A DNA stretch of 64,000 bases from Iris pallida (lineage: Eukaryota > Streptophyta > Magnoliopsida > Asparagales > Iridaceae): positions 18,151,811 through 18,215,810 of the forward strand of contig JANAVB010023996.1 of assembly GCA_029216955.1 (NCBI GenBank). The letters run 5' to 3'. Under the pieces are notes generated by a model. That model searched no databases and was not told the DNA's origin. It saw only the letters and a list, made by a program, of their open reading frames with translations. Both the position numbers and the translations under genes were made by a program. Numbering within the stretch: position 1 is the stretch's first letter; each line of letters opens with the position of its first letter. Below, one piece after another: positions 31,827 to 42,704 of this stretch.

Positions 31827-34006
31827 TGTAGAAGCATGGAATTTCAGAACCAGAAAGCCCATGCGCCAGACTATATGCGCCAGAACTCGGACAAAGTACT
31901 TCACAGCAAAAACAACAAGTATAGACATTGAAAGAGGACTTTTTATTTAACATATAAAAGTCTATTACATGTCTAAAAAAAGATTGTACAAAGGAGAATT
32001 TCTACAAAGAAAAGATCCTAAGTCTACAGCCAAGCAATCACCATGCGCCCTCAAGCAGGCGCAGCAATCACCATGCGCCCTCAGTCAGGCGCATCCCACC
32101 ATGCGCCCTCAGCAAGGCGCATCCTTTTCAGCAGCTCAGTTATGTGCATCCCAGTTATGTGCATCCCTTCAGCAGCCCAGTTATGTGCCGCTCTTCCAGC
32201 CAGGCTCACCGTCGTCAAAATGCTTCGACTAATGAAGCATTTATTGAGCAGAACGAGGGTGGCAATCAACCCTCTAGCCGAGGAAGAGAAGAGCACCGCA
32301 AGCCAACCTGTGGCCAGGGGAGGCTTTGAAAGAGCCTCCAAAGGCGAAGGAAGACCGTAATCGAAACCGCGGCTAAAGGAGCAGCTTTCAACCCAATCAG
32401 AGTGGGCAACACCCACTTTGAAGGAAGAGAGAGCCCCCAAAGCCGCAGCACCGCAATTCCGATCTACGACTCTTCCTGCACAACGAAGACGAGGCCCGAG
32501 CATCCCTATCTTTGGATGCAACAGGCACCTTCCGCCTGCCTCGGAAGCCCTTGACTCCGACTTTTGGATGTAACAGTCACCTTCAAGTGCATCAACGAAG
32601 ACATTGCGTCGCATTTTCACCCTCGGAAGCATCTCATCAACAGAATACATTCGAGTACACAAGTTCATGTCGGAAGTACGTGAGAGAACGAGAAGCAAAC
32701 CCTCTCTCCATGCCACTATTTATAGGCCGGGCAAATCAAACCCATGCGCCAAGTGGATGGCTCTCCAAATTCCGTGCAATGAATTTGCATTTAATGGATG
32801 AATCGGACGCTTCGAATTCAGCCAAATCAAAACGGCTATTTAAAGCACTCGAAGAACGTAACAGTCGCTGCATTAAAGAACGCGTCACGAAGCGGATGCG
32901 CCGGCCAGACCACGCATCACACAGACGCGCCCTTCAACATCAAGCGCATCAACACAGATGCGCCCTTCAGTACCAAGCACATCACAGAGGATGCGCCCCC
33001 ATGCGTCCCCATACGCCTAGTGGAACGCCAATCGACGCGCCCACTCAGCTGTCCATCGAATGTCAGAAACATTAAATGCTGAACTGACAGAGTTGGCAGC
33101 ACGCCTCCCAAAGTCTGAACAGTTGATAGCTTTTTCAGAAGACGAAGCGTCGCCAAGATCAGCATCATCATTACTTTACTCCGACGGCTACTGCCACGTG
33201 CCCACCCAACCACTCGCATGCGCCTCCGCATCCATGCGCTCAAATACGCATGCGCCTCAAAAGCCATGCGCCTCAGACTTTTCACTGATCCCTAAAGACA
33301 GAAGGAAAGTCTCCATTTGAAGCTCTGCATGCACCTCAAAAGCCATGCGCCCAGAATAGTTCGTGACTCCTAAAGGTTACGAGCCAAAGTCTCCTCATGC
33401 GCCCAGTCCTAGGCGCATCCTACCAAATCATTCCCCCCATCAAATCCGACATCTCCGAGCCATGAGTCGACGACATATGTCCTTTGACTCAACTCACCCA
33501 AGATTTCAGCAACAGAAAGATCTTCTCCTCTGCTACGTGCCGGCTCACAACAGCAATATGAAGAATTCAACCCCTCGATCAGGGCGCATCGTCCATGCGC
33601 CTCCATCAGCAATCACCACGTGACGTCCTCGCGTACAGGCGCATCCTACGTGCGTGCATGAGCAGCCGGCCTGCAAAGCTATAAATAGAAGGATCATTTC
33701 CTTCACACACACACACAGAACGATCCTACGTACAAAAAACGAAGGAACACACCACCAGAGAGGCAGATACAGACACTCAACGTCTTCCTCCTCTCAGCAA
33801 GCTCCAGCACCCAGAGCAATCCAAACCTTCAGAGAACTGATAACCGTCGTCAGATCGTCAACGGAGTCAACGCATTATCACTCACTCCATCGGCACAAGG
33901 GACCCAGATAAACAAAAGTGTACTCCTAGGACTACATCCAAGTCCTATATTGTAACACTGTTCTGTTGTATTGAAATTTGCAATAAAAGAATTTTAATGG
34001 CAAACA
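31827..34006 (+). repeat. Tat element 5' LTR (2180 bp)
   Basis: TG...CA ends. A sense TATA box TATAAATA lies at 33680-33687 and a CAATAAAAG polyadenylation signal at about 33980-33988. A second TATA box on the minus strand (plus-strand TATTTATA, 32717-32724) points toward the LTR's own 5' end. The LTR is dense in the heptamer ATGCGCC and its reverse complement. A long minus-strand frame (32081-32716) recurs in the 3' LTR but starts with GTG and looks like a composition effect. Confidence 0.93.
33680..33687 (+). promoter_or_regulatory. TATA box of the Tat 5' LTR
   Basis: AGCTATAAATAGAAGG context, about 300 bp before the polyadenylation signal; the likely start of the genomic RNA lies about 30 bases downstream. 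Copies occur at 49916-49923 and 50493-50500 in the 3' LTR. Confidence 0.75.
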
Positions 34007-35439
34007 AGCTGGTGATTCTGCTGGGGACCTCTTTCTCCTCCACGGAGAAAGCTGTGTCGCAATCCGACGACGTGAAGGTGGGCTCCTCCCACAAGACGCT
34101 GGTCGTACGCCTCAATCAACAGGCGTATGAGGAGTTCATCTCTGAAGGAAGTGCAAGTCCTTCGAAGCGGCTGCCGAAGCCGAAGAAGACCCGCCGAGTC
34201 TGGGTACGCAAGGTCGATGCCTCGGACACCACCACCGAAGGGGATGCGCCAATCCAGCCTTCCCTTCCTGCTGACGTCCTCAGCAACCAAGATGCACCCA
34301 CAGGTGCAGCGCATCTCTCGGGGAAGCGTGCGGCTAACCACATTCCCCAGCCATCTCCCTCTCAGGCGAGGAAGATGCGTCGACGGAGCAGGGGCGCAGC
34401 CAATGCCCCGCGCATCACCTCTGATGCGCCACAGAAAGTCTCTGTCTTTGACAGACTCACTCGCTGTAATGGCGAGGAGAATTTGGATTCTGAGTACTAT
34501 GCGCCCTAGCGGACTGGTACGAAGAAATCCAAGGTGGCACGGGCCATGCGCCCCAAACGTGCTATGCCAGCAGCAAGCCAGAAGCATGCGCTCACAATCA
34601 TGCGCGCTGCTGATGGTAAGCTGTACAAGGTCGACTCAGGTGCTTCTGCGCCAGAAACGAGCCGACCTTCAAAGTCCTCGTCTCACTTGGGCGCATCTAT
34701 TGCGTGCACGACCAAGTCGAGTAAGGCAAATCCAGTGGTCTTAAACTCCCGCGCCTCCTCTGGTTGTGCGTTTGAGGTTCGTTCAAGTCACTTCAAATGT
34801 TGTGGTTCCCCCACTACTGATCGGGATGCCTGTTTGGTGTTAGATCAGGGGGCGCAACACTCACTTGACCACCCCGGTACTTGGCCTTGCCATGCGCCTG
34901 AAGGGGGTGCGAAGGTGGCACTCTCCTCCAACGATCTGCGCAACGTGATCACTCACAAGCGCCGATCAGGAGAGATGATTGACTAGCACGATGCGTCTCT
35001 CACGGGGCATACTTGTGCTGTGGTCACCATCAACTGCTGTTGCAAGACGGCAGTTCCACCAAGGCAGTCAGTGTTCCAGCGGCTGCAATCATCGACACCC
35101 TTCCGACGTCGCCTCGGGACGAAGGTGTCAACAAAAGAGGAGCCAAGGGTTGCTTCATGCAACGTGATCTCCAACTCCTCGTCGGTCCGAAAGGCGACTG
35201 ACAATTCCTCTTCCTCGTCCAAAAGCCAGCCGAGGAAGACCAAGACAGCTGTCTCATCCTCCGGAGTGTTCGAAGGCACTCGGGAGAGGAAGAAGATCTT
35301 GGAGGAAGCTGGGGGTAGTCAGACCCTTGTCGAGCCTCCTTCCGAAGACGAGGGTGTCCAAGCACATTTGGGGCGGATCTTCGAGGCGAAGTCAGCCTCC
35401 CAGAAGCCCTTGAAGACGAGGATATCCCCCAGAACATAG
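33997..35439 (+). pseudogene. Tat element ORF1 region upstream of gag (one frame, three stops)
   Basis: A single frame runs from the LTR end to 35439 with TAG stops at 34507, 34984 and 35437. It is rich in serine, lysine, arginine and alanine and has no domain I recognise. Stretches include RLPKPKKTRRVWVRKV, QARKMRRRSRGAAN and LVLDQGAQHSLDHPGTW. Ogre and related Tat elements carry an extra ORF between the 5' LTR and gag, and this fits that position. It may be a decayed ORF1, or it may be joined to gag by splicing or frameshifting: the gag-pol frame is already open from about 35370 in another frame. The last part overlaps imperfect ~60-bp repeats. Confidence 0.5.
34010..34027 (+). promoter_or_regulatory. 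Tat element primer binding site
   Basis: TGGTGATTCTGCTGGGGA begins three bases after the LTR end. Its TGG start and TGGGGA end follow the form of Tat/Athila-type sites; I have not assigned the tRNA. It is clearly not the iMet site used by the other elements here. Confidence 0.65.
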
Positions 35440-35528
35440 CTGGGGGTGGTCTGGCATCTGCGGACCCGAGTTCCGGAGACGAAGAGGCCCTTCAAGATGA
35501 AGCTGAGGGTAATCAAGCCCTTGCAGAT

Positions 35529-38500
35529 GTGCCCGTGGTGAATGTTCTCCCGAACAAAGCCGGGGGTAGCCAAGACGAGGCTCCAGGAGAGGAAACTCCC
35601 CTACAAGAGAGTGAGGCCGAGAGTGAAGCCTCGACCCATCCATCCACTCCCGGTCGCGTCATGACAGTAAACGTGACTGGGGCTGATATCGAGTCTGATG
35701 CGCCGCCAACAGACCTCGTCCAGCGCATAGATACCCTGGAGGGAGGACTCAAAACCCTCTCTGCCTCCATGCAAACACTGACTCAAGCAGTGTTTGAGAT
35801 ACGGTCAGCTTTGGCCAGGACACCTTCTACCGGACCCGACCCAGGGGCCAATGGAGAATCGAGTGTACCCCTTCAACGGGTATCCTCGGACACAGATCGC
35901 CGAGAAGCACCTCGGACGTCGGAGCCCTCAAATGCTCAACATCAGGTGGTACTACCTTCCCCGACTCCCAGCTCCACGGAGGACGTGGTCGAGATGATCA
36001 GGGACTTGCGCGAGCACTTTGAGTCCAAGACGAGACAAGAGGAGCGCCAAAAGATGGGCATCCCCCAGCCTTATCCCCTCGAATGGAACAAGGTGGTTTA
36101 TCCTCCAAAGTATAAACCACAAACACTGACGCCGTACGACGGGAAGGACTCTCCGCGTCGCTACCTGACGTACTTCCAGTCTCAGACGGGACATCTTCCG
36201 AAGGAGGACGCGCTACTTACTAGCATATTTGTCGGGGCACTGAAGGGAGTGGCGTACGACTGGTACTGCAGCCTCCCCGACAATTCCATATCTTCCTTCG
36301 ACGACCTCACGCGCCTTTTTCTCGACCGTTTCTACGACGGCGGGAAGGACATGACGATGGCGTCCCTTATAGAGATACGCCAGAAGGAGAAGGAAACAGT
36401 TCGAGTGTTCATCGAACGCTTCCGACGGGCCTGCTTCAGACTGCCCCCGGGCATGCCAGAACATGCACTCCTCTCCTCCTGCAGCATGAACATGTTGCCT
36501 GCAGTCAAACTCTGGCTCAACTCCACTCCTCCTCCCGACTGGAGTTCCTTGATCATTGAAGCAGAAGCCGCAGAGAAGAAGGCGGCCAATGCTCGTCTTC
36601 TGGGAGTCAGTTTCCCTGTCTCTGAGGACAAAGGGAAACGGCCTGCCGCCAACAACCCCGGACGAGAGACAAAGGGAAAACAGGCATTGACTGTCAATGC
36701 CTCAAAATGTGCGTCAACACCTACTCAGAAGCCTCCACTCGCACCAAGGCCAAAGGAGGTTTATTCGTTCAACGACGAAGACACCCTGCAACTCTTTGAG
36801 ATACTGAAGCAGGGTGACAAGATCAAGCTTCCGGACCCGAAGCGTCCCGACGAAGTTGGGAAAGTGGACAACCCGCGGTACTGTCACTACCATCGGTTTG
36901 TCGGACACCCAACCAAGGACTGCTATGTCCTCAAGAATTACATCCAGCGCATGATCAATGCGGATGTAATCTCCGTCGACTACGAGGAGAAGACGGTGTC
37001 GGCCAACGTGGTGTCACTCCAGTTCGGCACCTTGTCGCCAACAATAACACAGGATGGCGTCGTCCCCATCCCTAAGGTGACAATGGAGGTGGTTAACTTA
37101 CCACCTACCCGTGACAACGTGAGTGGACTCATCCCACTCACCACATCTCGAGGAGAGGTCCTATGGGTTCACCCCGACCTCGTCTCCGAGGTGACTCAAC
37201 CGGAGGTACGCCCTACCTCCAAATCCAAAGGCAGGAAGATCAAGTCTTGCCGCACGGTCTCTTCTTCAACGGAAGAGGCACTTCCTGTGCAGACGCGTTC
37301 ACAACAGAACGTCCAACCCGACGAAGCTGCCGCCGAGGTGGTGCCTCCTTGCACCGTCCCTGCTGCCCAGGAGGAGGGTCCATCTAAGCCCTCAGCAACC
37401 AATAAGCAAAAGCACGTGGAGGCTCGTTTCGACAGACCTCTACGAAAGGAGAATGCTTCGGGGCTAGCCAAGCCCCACAACTTCGACATACTGGCACAAC
37501 TGGCCAGTACTCCTGCCCGCCTATCTCTGTTCGAGCTCCTTCGTCTGTCCAAAGACTCCCGAGAAGCTCTCTGTGAAGCTCTGAAGGATGCTGAATCCTT
37601 TCTCAGTCAGGTCAAGCAGCCTGAAGATCTCCCAACTACATGTGCGCACTGTCATTGTGCGAATGAAGTTATCCCTAACATAACTTTCACTCAACAAGAC
37701 ATGCTGCTCAAGCACAACCGACATAACCGGCCGCTGTATTATACCGGGTATATCGGTTCAGTTAAGGTGAAGCGGATTCAGATCGATCCGGGGTCTTCCC
37801 TCAGCATCATCCCGAAGACGCTGCTCTCAACACTGGGGATCCCAATGTACCGACTGGCGCCCTCCAACACAATAATCAGTGGTTTCAACGCCAGCAAAAG
37901 TGAACCACTGGGCAAGATACGACTAAAGTGCCACATCGGTAACCTCAGAACCGAAGTCACTTGTTATGTCGTGGACGTCGAAGTCAACTACAACCTTCTG
38001 TTGGGTCGCCCATGGCTGCATGAATACATGGTGGTGCCATCCACGCTCCACCAATGTATGAAGTACGTGTCCACCAACAACGTCATCCGTACGGAGTTCG
38101 CGGACATCGATCCTTTCAAAGGGATTGAAGCATACTTCACCGATGCCGACTTATACAAGTCACCTGACGAGGAGGAAGCCAATGATGCTGACGACGAAGC
38201 AGAAACGGCAGCAGAGCCGGATATGGAGCCTGAGGTCACTCCCGACGCTCCTTTGAAGATCCGACTCAAAGGCAAACCGCCTCAGAAGTTGCCTCCCATG
38301 AGCGTTAAGCTACCCGGGAAAGCACCAGCTGCTCCTGAAGCTCTCCTGAAGATACGGCTCAAGGGAAAGCTGCCTCAAACATCGGCTCCCCTCGTGGCAA
38401 AACTACAGGGGAAGGCGCCAATCACCGGAGGCACAGCGGAGGCACCTCTGAAGGTGCGTCTTAAAGGCAGGCCGCCGCCATCCCAGCCGCCAGAGAAGGC

Positions 38501-41500
38501 CCACGTAGTCCTCTTGGACTCCAAGACCAACACTGTGGTGGACTCTCCCGATCCTACTCCAGTGCTTACAGATGTAGAGCTGAGGGACTATATCTCGGCT
38601 GATGTAGATGCCCCCTCTCTGGACAATGTAATCCCGCGGGATAAAATCTCGTATTTCATCAATAATAGAGTGTCTTTTAATTATTCTTGTCTTCCACATT
38701 GGAATGCCATGTATACATTAGATAACGCTCTAAGGTCGTTGCAAACACAAATAATGATCATCCATCATGTAAATCGAGTAGTCCCGTCTCAAGGAGTCTG
38801 TTACATAGTCCCGCCACGTAGTCGAGACGAAGAATCCATCATCTTTGGCAAAGTTGAGCGTCATCAAGACCTTCCGCCACTCGAGCCAGAACCAGATGCC
38901 GGCAGAATGCAACTCTATCGGTACACAAACGTCGCAAAGTACCTCATCCAGAAGATGGATTACGATCTAAAAAGCAACAAAGGCCTGAACTACGGCAAAG
39001 GTCGACGTCTCCCTCTCCGGCTTCCGACTCCTAAAGGAAAGCCGCAGGACTACTACAATAGAACTCGACGGGGGGTAGACTATGTCACGCCAACGTCAAA
39101 TCCGGAGAGTTCAGACGCAGAAGAGATAGAACATTCTCACTCGTCTGAAGCATCAACATGGGATTCCGATACCAGTATCGGCTCAGTCTTCAAGAGAGTG
39201 CTGTCAGCTAACATGACGTCTGCACAATCTCAAGAAGAAGAAGGCGAAGACCAAGCGCCGCAATTCTTCGAAGAAGAACCTTGGGCTCAGCGCCTGGGAG
39301 AACACTGGGAGTCTCGTTTTGAATTACGTGAACCTCCCACCGAAGACGAAGTCGAGCAGATCGACCTTGGGGATGGATCTTCTTCCAAACCCATCTTCGT
39401 CAGCAAAAGCCTAAAAGGAGAAGACCGAGAATCTTTAATCCAGCTGGCTAAAGAGTATATCGACGTCTTCGCGTGGAGCTACGAAGATATGCCGGGACTT
39501 GATCCCCAGATCGCGATGCATAGGCTGAACATCTTACCTGATGCCAAGCCTATCAAACAACAACAGCGGCGCTTCCGTCCGGACATCATGAACGCCATCG
39601 ATCAGGAGGTGGACATGCTCTTGACCAGCGGCTTCATCCGTGAAGAACAACACCCAGATTGGGTAGCCAACGTCGTCCCCGTCACCAAGAAGAATGGGAA
39701 GATACGAGTTTGTATCGACTTCAGGGATCTCAACTCTGCTTGCCCGAAGGACGAATTCCCGCTTCCAATCACCGACGTGATGATCGACAACACATGCGGC
39801 TTCGAGCGCATGTCTTTCATGGACGGATATTCGGGCTACAACCAGATCAAGATGTTCCCCGATGACGCAAAACACACGTCATTTAGGACTCCAAAGGGCG
39901 TTTTCTGTTACACAGTGATGCCCTTCGGCTTGAAGAACGCCGGTGCGACATACCAACGAGCTATGAGCACCATTTTCCGTCAGCACCTTCGCAAGACAGT
40001 CGAATGCTATGTTGACGACATCGCAGTCAAGAGCCGTCTCAAAGGAGATCACCTGCAAGACCTCATGACAGTCTTCGATCTCATGCGGGCGCATCAACTC
40101 AAGATGAACCCCGCTAAATCCTTCCTAGGGGTTTCTAGCGGAAAGTTCTTGGGCTTCATCATCACGGCGAAAGGCATTCATGTCGATCCCGAGAAGACCA
40201 AAGCCATCCTTGATATGGACCCTCCGAAGAACCTTCGAGAACTTCGAGGCCTACAGGGACGTCTGGCATACATCCGGAGGTTCATAGCAAACCTCTCCGG
40301 CAAATGTCAACCCTTCACCCAGCTCATGAAGAAGGGAGTCTCTTACGTCTGGACAGAGGAATGCCAAAAGGCTTTCGAAGACATCAAAGCCTACTTGACG
40401 AGCCCACCAGTCCTGGTGGCACCCGTCGCCGGTAAACCGTTTCTCCTTTACGTCCGTGCCATGGATCATTCCCTCGGCGCTCTGCTAGCTCAGAACAGCG
40501 ATACAGGCTATGAGCAAGCAATCTACTACCTCAGTCGAACACTCATCGGGGCCGAACACCGGTACAACCCCGTTGAAAAAGAGTGCTTGGCTTTAGTATT
40601 TGCCATCCAGAAGACTCGTCATTATGTCTCGGGCCAGACAATTCATGTCATTTCCCGAGTCAATCCGCTCAGAGTCCTCATGATGAAGCCAGGATCATTG
40701 AACTCCCGGCTAGCCACATGGGCGATCTTGCTAACACCGTACAACATGGTGTTTGTTCCGCAAAAAGCTGTTAAGGGTCAAGCTCTGGCCGACTTTTTAG
40801 CTGCACACCCCATCCCAGAGTCCTCAAAACTCTATGAAGACATCCCGGATGAGGTCCAAGAATCAAACGTCGCCGAAGAAGGCTCCGTATGGCGGATGTT
40901 TTTCGATGGCGCTTCAAGAACAGGCCCCAAAGGCCAAATCATCGTAGGAGTGGGGGTGGTATTAGTCTCCCCCGATCAGCTGGTCATCCAGCGTGCTTAC
41001 TCTCTTTTGAAGCCGTGCTCTAACAATGTTGCCGAGTACAACGCGCTCATTATAGGAGTCCAGCTGGCGCAACAGCTGGGGGTGGATCATCTGGAAGCCT
41101 ACGGCGACTCAAAACTCGTCGTAAACCAGATCAGAGGGCAATATGAGGTTCGCCACGAAGATCTGATCCCTTACCATGAAGTTGCATTGAACATCATTTC
41201 AACCTTCACTGGGTTCTTCATCGAACATGTACCCCGTCTACAAAAGTTGGAGGCCGATGCTTTGGCTGGCCTCGCGGCCTCATTGGCAGCACCCCTCGGG
41301 ACTCAACACTATGTCACGGTAGTCGAAAGAGACTTGGTCTGTCCTAAAAACATCCTATGCTCACACATGGCCCACGCCATGCCGACAAATACTGGTGTTA
41401 ATGTCCGAGACTGGAGGTTCCCGTTCATCGACTTCGCCGTCTACGGAATTCTCCCAGAAGACCCGAAAGAAGCCGTCTCAGTCAGGAGACGCTCTCTTCG

Positions 41501-42704
41501 ATTCTACTACGATACAGCTACAAAAATGTTGTACCGACGCTCCTACGACGGACTTCTCCTTCGATGTTTGTCTAACGAAGAAGCAGCCGAAGCCCTTCGA
41601 GAAGCTCATGACGGAACTTGCGGAGCGCATCAACCTGGGCCTAAGTTGCAGGATCGACTGCGACGCATGGGCTACTACTGGCCCACCATGGCCACTGACG
41701 CTGTCGACTATGCTAAGAAGTGCCATGCGTGCCAGCTTCACGCAGACTTCATTCATACACCGTCAGAACCACTACAGCCTACAGTCGCCTCCTGGCCCTT
41801 CGAAGCTTGGGGCATGGACATTGTGGGACCGATCACCCCTCCTTCATCGAGAGGACACCGCTTCATCCTAGCCATCACCGACTACTTCTCCAAATGGGCA
41901 GAAGCAGTTCCGCTAGCAGAAGTGAAAAGCTCCAGAGTGATCAGCTTCATCAAGCACCACGTCATCTACCGTTTCGGGGTGCCCCGGAGGATTATTCACG
42001 ATAATGGTCCTCAGTTCATCAGCCATATTTTCAGCAGATTCTGTGATAAGAATCGCATTCAAAACGTGGCATCAACCGCCTACAATCCGGCTGCATACGG
42101 ATTAGCAGAGGCGTTTAACAAGACTATCGTCAGGCTACTCAAGAAAGTCGTGTCATCTAACAAACGCGACTGGGACGAGAAGCTCGGCGAATGCCTTTGG
42201 GCCTACCGCACAACGGTACGGACCCCAACAGGCAACACACCATTCTCCCTGGTCTACGGGAGCGAAGCGGTACTGCCTCTCGAGATTCAGATACCTTCAC
42301 TTCGCGTAGCAATCACAAACCAACTCACAGAAGAAGACAATCAACGTCGTCGTCTGCGGGAACTGGAGGCACTTGATGAAAAGCGTCTCCTAGCTCAACA
42401 ACGCATCGAACTCTACCAAGCCCGTATATCACAGGCTTTCAACAAGAAGGTCAAGCAGAGGACTTTCCAAGTTGGCGACCTGGTTCTGGCAGTCAGGAGG
42501 CCGATGGTGTTAACTCATAAGACACCAGGAAAGTTCGAGCCCAAGTGGGAAGGACCTTTCATTATAGAGACGGTATACTCAAACGGTGCTTACCGCCTCG
42601 CCAAACCTAATGGGGACTTGTTCATGATGCCCATCAACGGCAAGTTCCTAAAGAAGTACTACTCGACATCTTTCAGACATGTACTTCCACAAGGGGATCT
42701 GTAG
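35529..42704 (+). CDS. Tat-lineage Gag-Pol polyprotein (intact, 2391 codons)
   Basis: The open frame starts before 35529; the first ATG is at 35661 (codon 45 in this numbering), which would give 2347 residues. Domains: Gag about 184-353 (EWNKVVYPPKYKPQTLTPYD, LTSIFVGALKGVAYDWY); degenerate knuckle CHYHRFVGHPTKDC at 452-465 (C-H-H-C); protease with D-P-G at 753-755 in IDPGSSLSIIP; three basic repeats at 909, 940 and 974; reverse transcriptase about 1340-1560 with YVDD at 1494-1497; RNase H about 1635-1740; second RNase H about 1788-1915 (MFFDGAS, D1793); integrase zinc H-H-C-C about 2026-2068 and core D2097, D2158, E2194 (D-x35-E). The tail GPFIIETVYSNGAYRLA ends near the stop. No frameshift or stop is present, so it could still encode active enzymes. 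The D-P-G in place of D-S/T-G in the protease is notable. Confidence 0.95.
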   Translation: MPVVNVLPNKAGGSQDEAPGEETPLQESEAESEASTHPSTPGRVMTVNVTGADIESDAPPTDLVQRIDTLEGGLKTLSASMQTLTQAVFEIRSALARTPSTGPDPGANGESSVPLQRVSSDTDRREAPRTSEPSNAQHQVVLPSPTPSSTEDVVEMIRDLREHFESKTRQEERQKMGIPQPYPLEWNKVVYPPKYKPQTLTPYDGKDSPRRYLTYFQSQTGHLPKEDALLTSIFVGALKGVAYDWYCSLPDNSISSFDDLTRLFLDRFYDGGKDMTMASLIEIRQKEKETVRVFIERFRRACFRLPPGMPEHALLSSCSMNMLPAVKLWLNSTPPPDWSSLIIEAEAAEKKAANARLLGVSFPVSEDKGKRPAANNPGRETKGKQALTVNASKCASTPTQKPPLAPRPKEVYSFNDEDTLQLFEILKQGDKIKLPDPKRPDEVGKVDNPRYCHYHRFVGHPTKDCYVLKNYIQRMINADVISVDYEEKTVSANVVSLQFGTLSPTITQDGVVPIPKVTMEVVNLPPTRDNVSGLIPLTTSRGEVLWVHPDLVSEVTQPEVRPTSKSKGRKIKSCRTVSSSTEEALPVQTRSQQNVQPDEAAAEVVPPCTVPAAQEEGPSKPSATNKQKHVEARFDRPLRKENASGLAKPHNFDILAQLASTPARLSLFELLRLSKDSREALCEALKDAESFLSQVKQPEDLPTTCAHCHCANEVIPNITFTQQDMLLKHNRHNRPLYYTGYIGSVKVKRIQIDPGSSLSIIPKTLLSTLGIPMYRLAPSNTIISGFNASKSEPLGKIRLKCHIGNLRTEVTCYVVDVEVNYNLLLGRPWLHEYMVVPSTLHQCMKYVSTNNVIRTEFADIDPFKGIEAYFTDADLYKSPDEEEANDADDEAETAAEPDMEPEVTPDAPLKIRLKGKPPQKLPPMSVKLPGKAPAAPEALLKIRLKGKLPQTSAPLVAKLQGKAPITGGTAEAPLKVRLKGRPPPSQPPEKAHVVLLDSKTNTVVDSPDPTPVLTDVELRDYISADVDAPSLDNVIPRDKISYFINNRVSFNYSCLPHWNAMYTLDNALRSLQTQIMIIHHVNRVVPSQGVCYIVPPRSRDEESIIFGKVERHQDLPPLEPEPDAGRMQLYRYTNVAKYLIQKMDYDLKSNKGLNYGKGRRLPLRLPTPKGKPQDYYNRTRRGVDYVTPTSNPESSDAEEIEHSHSSEASTWDSDTSIGSVFKRVLSANMTSAQSQEEEGEDQAPQFFEEEPWAQRLGEHWESRFELREPPTEDEVEQIDLGDGSSSKPIFVSKSLKGEDRESLIQLAKEYIDVFAWSYEDMPGLDPQIAMHRLNILPDAKPIKQQQRRFRPDIMNAIDQEVDMLLTSGFIREEQHPDWVANVVPVTKKNGKIRVCIDFRDLNSACPKDEFPLPITDVMIDNTCGFERMSFMDGYSGYNQIKMFPDDAKHTSFRTPKGVFCYTVMPFGLKNAGATYQRAMSTIFRQHLRKTVECYVDDIAVKSRLKGDHLQDLMTVFDLMRAHQLKMNPAKSFLGVSSGKFLGFIITAKGIHVDPEKTKAILDMDPPKNLRELRGLQGRLAYIRRFIANLSGKCQPFTQLMKKGVSYVWTEECQKAFEDIKAYLTSPPVLVAPVAGKPFLLYVRAMDHSLGALLAQNSDTGYEQAIYYLSRTLIGAEHRYNPVEKECLALVFAIQKTRHYVSGQTIHVISRVNPLRVLMMKPGSLNSRLATWAILLTPYNMVFVPQKAVKGQALADFLAAHPIPESSKLYEDIPDEVQESNVAEEGSVWRMFFDGASRTGPKGQIIVGVGVVLVSPDQLVIQRAYSLLKPCSNNVAEYNALIIGVQLAQQLGVDHLEAYGDSKLVVNQIRGQYEVRHEDLIPYHEVALNIISTFTGFFIEHVPRLQKLEADALAGLAASLAAPLGTQHYVTVVERDLVCPKNILCSHMAHAMPTNTGVNVRDWRFPFIDFAVYGILPEDPKEAVSVRRRSLRFYYDTATKMLYRRSYDGLLLRCLSNEEAAEALREAHDGTCGAHQPGPKLQDRLRRMGYYWPTMATDAVDYAKKCHACQLHADFIHTPSEPLQPTVASWPFEAWGMDIVGPITPPSSRGHRFILAITDYFSKWAEAVPLAEVKSSRVISFIKHHVIYRFGVPRRIIHDNGPQFISHIFSRFCDKNRIQNVASTAYNPAAYGLAEAFNKTIVRLLKKVVSSNKRDWDEKLGECLWAYRTTVRTPTGNTPFSLVYGSEAVLPLEIQIPSLRVAITNQLTEEDNQRRRLRELEALDEKRLLAQQRIELYQARISQAFNKKVKQRTFQVGDLVLAVRRPMVLTHKTPGKFEPKWEGPFIIETVYSNGAYRLAKPNGDLFMMPINGKFLKKYYSTSFRHVLPQGDL

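Noticed and set aside
32081..32716. 211-codon minus-strand frame in the Tat 5' LTR, repeated at 48332-48952
   Set aside because: It starts with GTG, has no domain, and is conserved only because the two LTRs are copies of each other; composition (GC-rich, few stops) explains it.
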